Positions 6,051-7,232 of a DNA stretch of 7,232 nt are shown piece by piece; the first letter of the stretch is position 1, and each line of letters opens with the position of its first letter. The notes beneath the pieces were generated by a model that saw nothing but the letters and a program-made list of their open reading frames with translations, searched no databases and was not told where the DNA came from. A program made the translations under genes and the position numbers. The stretch spans positions 1 to 7,232 of the forward strand of contig RZYX01000089.1 in the NCBI GenBank assembly GCA_009930155.1, in the 5' to 3' direction. This DNA is from Clostridia bacterium. Lineage in GTDB: Bacteria; Bacillota_A; Clostridia; Oscillospirales; Acutalibacteraceae.

Positions 6051-6117
6051 ATCGATATGTAATCACGGCAGTTTTATATCTGCCATAATGGTTCCAAATT
6101 TTAGGAGGTGAATTCGT

Positions 6118-6675
6118 TTGCCAAGCGAAAAGGTACTTGAAATTAAAAAACAGACAGTTGTAGAGCTTATAGAAAAGCTTAATGGTGCATGTGCTGGTGT
6201 TATAGTTGATTACAAGGGTATTTCTGTTGAAGATGATACAAAACTTCGTAAAGAGCTTCGTGAAGCAGGTGTTGATTACAAGGTTGTAAAAAATACATTG
6301 CTCCATCTTGCAGCAAAAGAAGTAGGTCTTTCTGATATTGACCCTGTTCTAGAAGGAACAACAGCTATTGCTATCAGCGTTGACGATTATGTAGCGTCAG
6401 CTCGCATACTCGGTAAGTTTGCAGAAACTCATAAGAGTTTTACAATTAAGAGCGGCTTTATTGATAAGGATGTTATTAGTGTTGATATGGTTAAGAGCCT
6501 TTCAAAACTTCCGTCTCGTGAAATCCTTCTTGCAACTGTATGTAATGTATTTAACGCTCCAATCACAGCTTTTGCCCGTGCAATTCAGGCAGTAGTTGAT
6601 AAGAGCGGTGAAGCAGTTCCAGAGGCAGAAGAAAAAGTTGAAGCTCCAAATGAGGAAGCTCCAGCAGCAGAATAA
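6118..6675 (+). CDS. rplJ: 50S ribosomal protein L10 (TTG start)
   Basis: L10 anchors the L7/L12 dimers to the 50S subunit and, in complex with them, represses its own operon. The 185-residue protein begins MPSEKVLEIKKQ. It shows DYKG (31-34), VVKNTLL (56-62), EGTTAIA (79-85) and LPSREILLAT (131-140). The L12-binding helix (about 138-165) is followed by a Glu/Ala/Pro-rich tail (about 165-185) that makes it slightly longer than average. The start is a TTG at 6118. The SD AGGAGGTGA (6103-6111) is a full-length match 9 nt upstream, the family N-terminus fits, and no in-frame ATG precedes it without a stop. It is controlled by the L10 leader attenuator and is followed 36 nt later by rplL. Confidence 0.95.
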   Translation: MPSEKVLEIKKQTVVELIEKLNGACAGVIVDYKGISVEDDTKLRKELREAGVDYKVVKNTLLHLAAKEVGLSDIDPVLEGTTAIAISVDDYVASARILGKFAETHKSFTIKSGFIDKDVISVDMVKSLSKLPSREILLATVCNVFNAPITAFARAIQAVVDKSGEAVPEAEEKVEAPNEEAPAAE

Positions 6676-6711
6676 TTAAAATTGATACAACAATAATGGA
6701 GGTAAATTAAA

Positions 6712-7089
6712 ATGGCATCTGAAAAGATTACAGCTCTCATTGAAGAGATAAAAGTTCTTACAGTTCTTGAGCTTTCTGAGCTCGTTAAGGCTGTTGAAGA
6801 AGAATTCGGAGTTTCTGCAGCAGCAGCGGTTGCAGTTGCAGCACCTGTAGCTGGTGGCGCAGCAGCAGCAGAGGAGAAGACAGAGTTTGATGTTATCCTT
6901 GCTGAAATTGGCGCAGAGAAGATCAAAGTTATCAAGGCTGTTCGTGAAATCACAGGTCTTGGACTTGGAGATGCAAAAGCAGTTGTTGATGGCGCTCCTA
7001 AGACTATTAAAGAAGGCGTTTCTAAAGATGACGCTGACGCAGCAAAAGAAAAGCTTGAAGCTGCAGGCGCAAAAGTTGAGATTAAATAA
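6712..7089 (+). CDS. rplL: 50S ribosomal protein L7/L12
   Basis: L7/L12 is the multi-copy, flexible stalk protein that recruits and activates translational GTPases such as EF-Tu and EF-G. The 125-residue protein has an N-terminal dimerisation and L10-binding domain (about 1-33, [15 protein letters not shown]), an Ala/Val/Gly hinge (about 35-54) and the C-terminal factor-binding domain (about 56-125). That domain includes [20 protein letters not shown] (70-89), KEGVSKDDA (100-108) and the end [16 protein letters not shown] (6698-6702) lies 9 nt before ATG 6712. It shares the rplJ transcript. High cellular demand for L12 fits its strong SD and favoured codons. A strong terminator follows 13 nt after the stop. 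Confidence 0.98.
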   Translation: MASEKITALIEEIKVLTVLELSELVKAVEEEFGVSAAAAVAVAAPVAGGAAAAEEKTEFDVILAEIGAEKIKVIKAVREITGLGLGDAKAVVDGAPKTIKEGVSKDDADAAKEKLEAAGAKVEIK

Positions 7090-7101
7090 TTCATTTATAC
7101 A

Positions 7102-7133
7102 CAAAAGTCCTACCCTATTGGGTGGGACTTTTG
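7102..7133 (+). terminator. Intrinsic terminator after rplL
   Basis: A 14-bp stem (7102-7115 with 7120-7133, one T-G wobble) with a TATT tetraloop follows rplL. The run of four T forms the distal end of the 3' arm and the sequence after it is T-rich, so alternate shorter stems give a standard hairpin plus T-tract. The base of the stem (CAAAAG/CTTTTG) is symmetric, so it may act on both strands. Confidence 0.8.
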
Positions 7134-7158
7134 CATTGTACTCTTTAGGACAAATAAC

Positions 7159-7175
7159 CACCGGCTCTGCCGGTG
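7159..7175. repeat. Short GC-rich palindrome
   Basis: CACCGGC (7159-7165) and GCCGGTG (7169-7175) flank a TCT loop: seven perfect base pairs, markedly richer in GC than the surrounding sequence. No T-tract follows on either strand. It resembles dispersed palindromic intergenic elements or a secondary transcription or processing site, but only one copy is seen in this window. Confidence 0.4.
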
Positions 7176-7212
7176 TGGATAAAAATCTTTAGATACAAGA
7201 AAAACCTCCTTT

Positions 7213-7221
7213 TGATATAAT
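7213..7221 (+). promoter_or_regulatory. Probable extended -10 promoter for the next gene
   Basis: TGATATAAT at 7213-7221 combines a TGn extension with a perfect TATAAT. The -35 region is poor: GATACA at 7192-7197 matches three of six with an 18-nt spacer. It lies after the rplL terminator and near the window edge, so it likely starts the next transcription unit. Confidence 0.5.
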
Positions 7222-7232
7222 GATGAGGGTTT

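Noticed and set aside
6088..6111. Seven-codon reading frame (ATG to TGA) overlapping the rplJ SD, as a leader peptide
   Set aside because: It has no SD of its own and no regulatory codon pattern; the L10 leader already explains control here.
6585..7161. Long minus-strand open frames opposite rplJ and rplL
   Set aside because: They are complements of strongly coding, Ala/Lys-rich ribosomal genes with recognisable proteins; the antisense products are low-complexity and lack an SD.

Overview
The window looks like a chromosomal segment of a low-GC, Gram-positive anaerobe of the class Clostridia (Bacillota), probably a gut or fibre-associated lineage. The evidence is AT-rich DNA, strong Shine-Dalgarno (SD) sequences before every gene whose start is visible, the gene order rpmG-secE-nusG-rplK-rplA-rplJ-rplL, a four-cysteine L33, a Firmicutes-style L10 leader with an attenuator, and a secreted dockerin protein of the kind common in Ruminococcus, Clostridium and Eubacterium relatives. 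Genus cannot be fixed from the sequence alone.

Region 1 (1-1007, +) is the C-terminal part of a secreted modular protein: SH3b-like, Big2-like, Thr/Pro/Glu linker, a short beta-rich module and a type I dockerin. Its N-terminus lies outside the window. It converges on region 2 across a bidirectional terminator (about 1012-1055).

Region 2 (1084-3128, -) is a two-gene operon: a MATE-family efflux transporter followed by a cytidylate-kinase-like protein. It has a clear sigma-A type promoter. The stop codon of the first gene overlaps the SD of the second.

Region 3 (3193-7133, +) is the transcription/translation cluster. A strong extended -10 promoter drives rpmG (L33), secE (with an unusually long charged N-terminal extension) and nusG. 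rplK (L11) and rplA (L1) follow, and each is preceded by the same small RNA fold just upstream of its SD, which I read as duplicated L1 autoregulatory sites. A second promoter then starts an L10 leader with mutually exclusive antiterminator and terminator hairpins, followed by rplJ (L10, TTG start) and rplL (L7/L12). A strong terminator closes rplL. The last 99 bases hold a GC-rich palindrome and an extended -10 promoter that probably serves the next gene (rpoB in many relatives, but not visible here).

Functionally, region 3 makes the L1 stalk (L1), the factor-binding stalk and its base (L11, L10, L7/L12), the NusG elongation factor and the SecE translocon subunit. The leaders suggest that L1 and L10 each feed back on their own synthesis. 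I see no CRISPR array, tRNA, rRNA, insertion sequence or phage gene. The least ordinary material is the regulatory RNA: the paired L1-like sites, the L10 attenuator and the structured rpmG leader.
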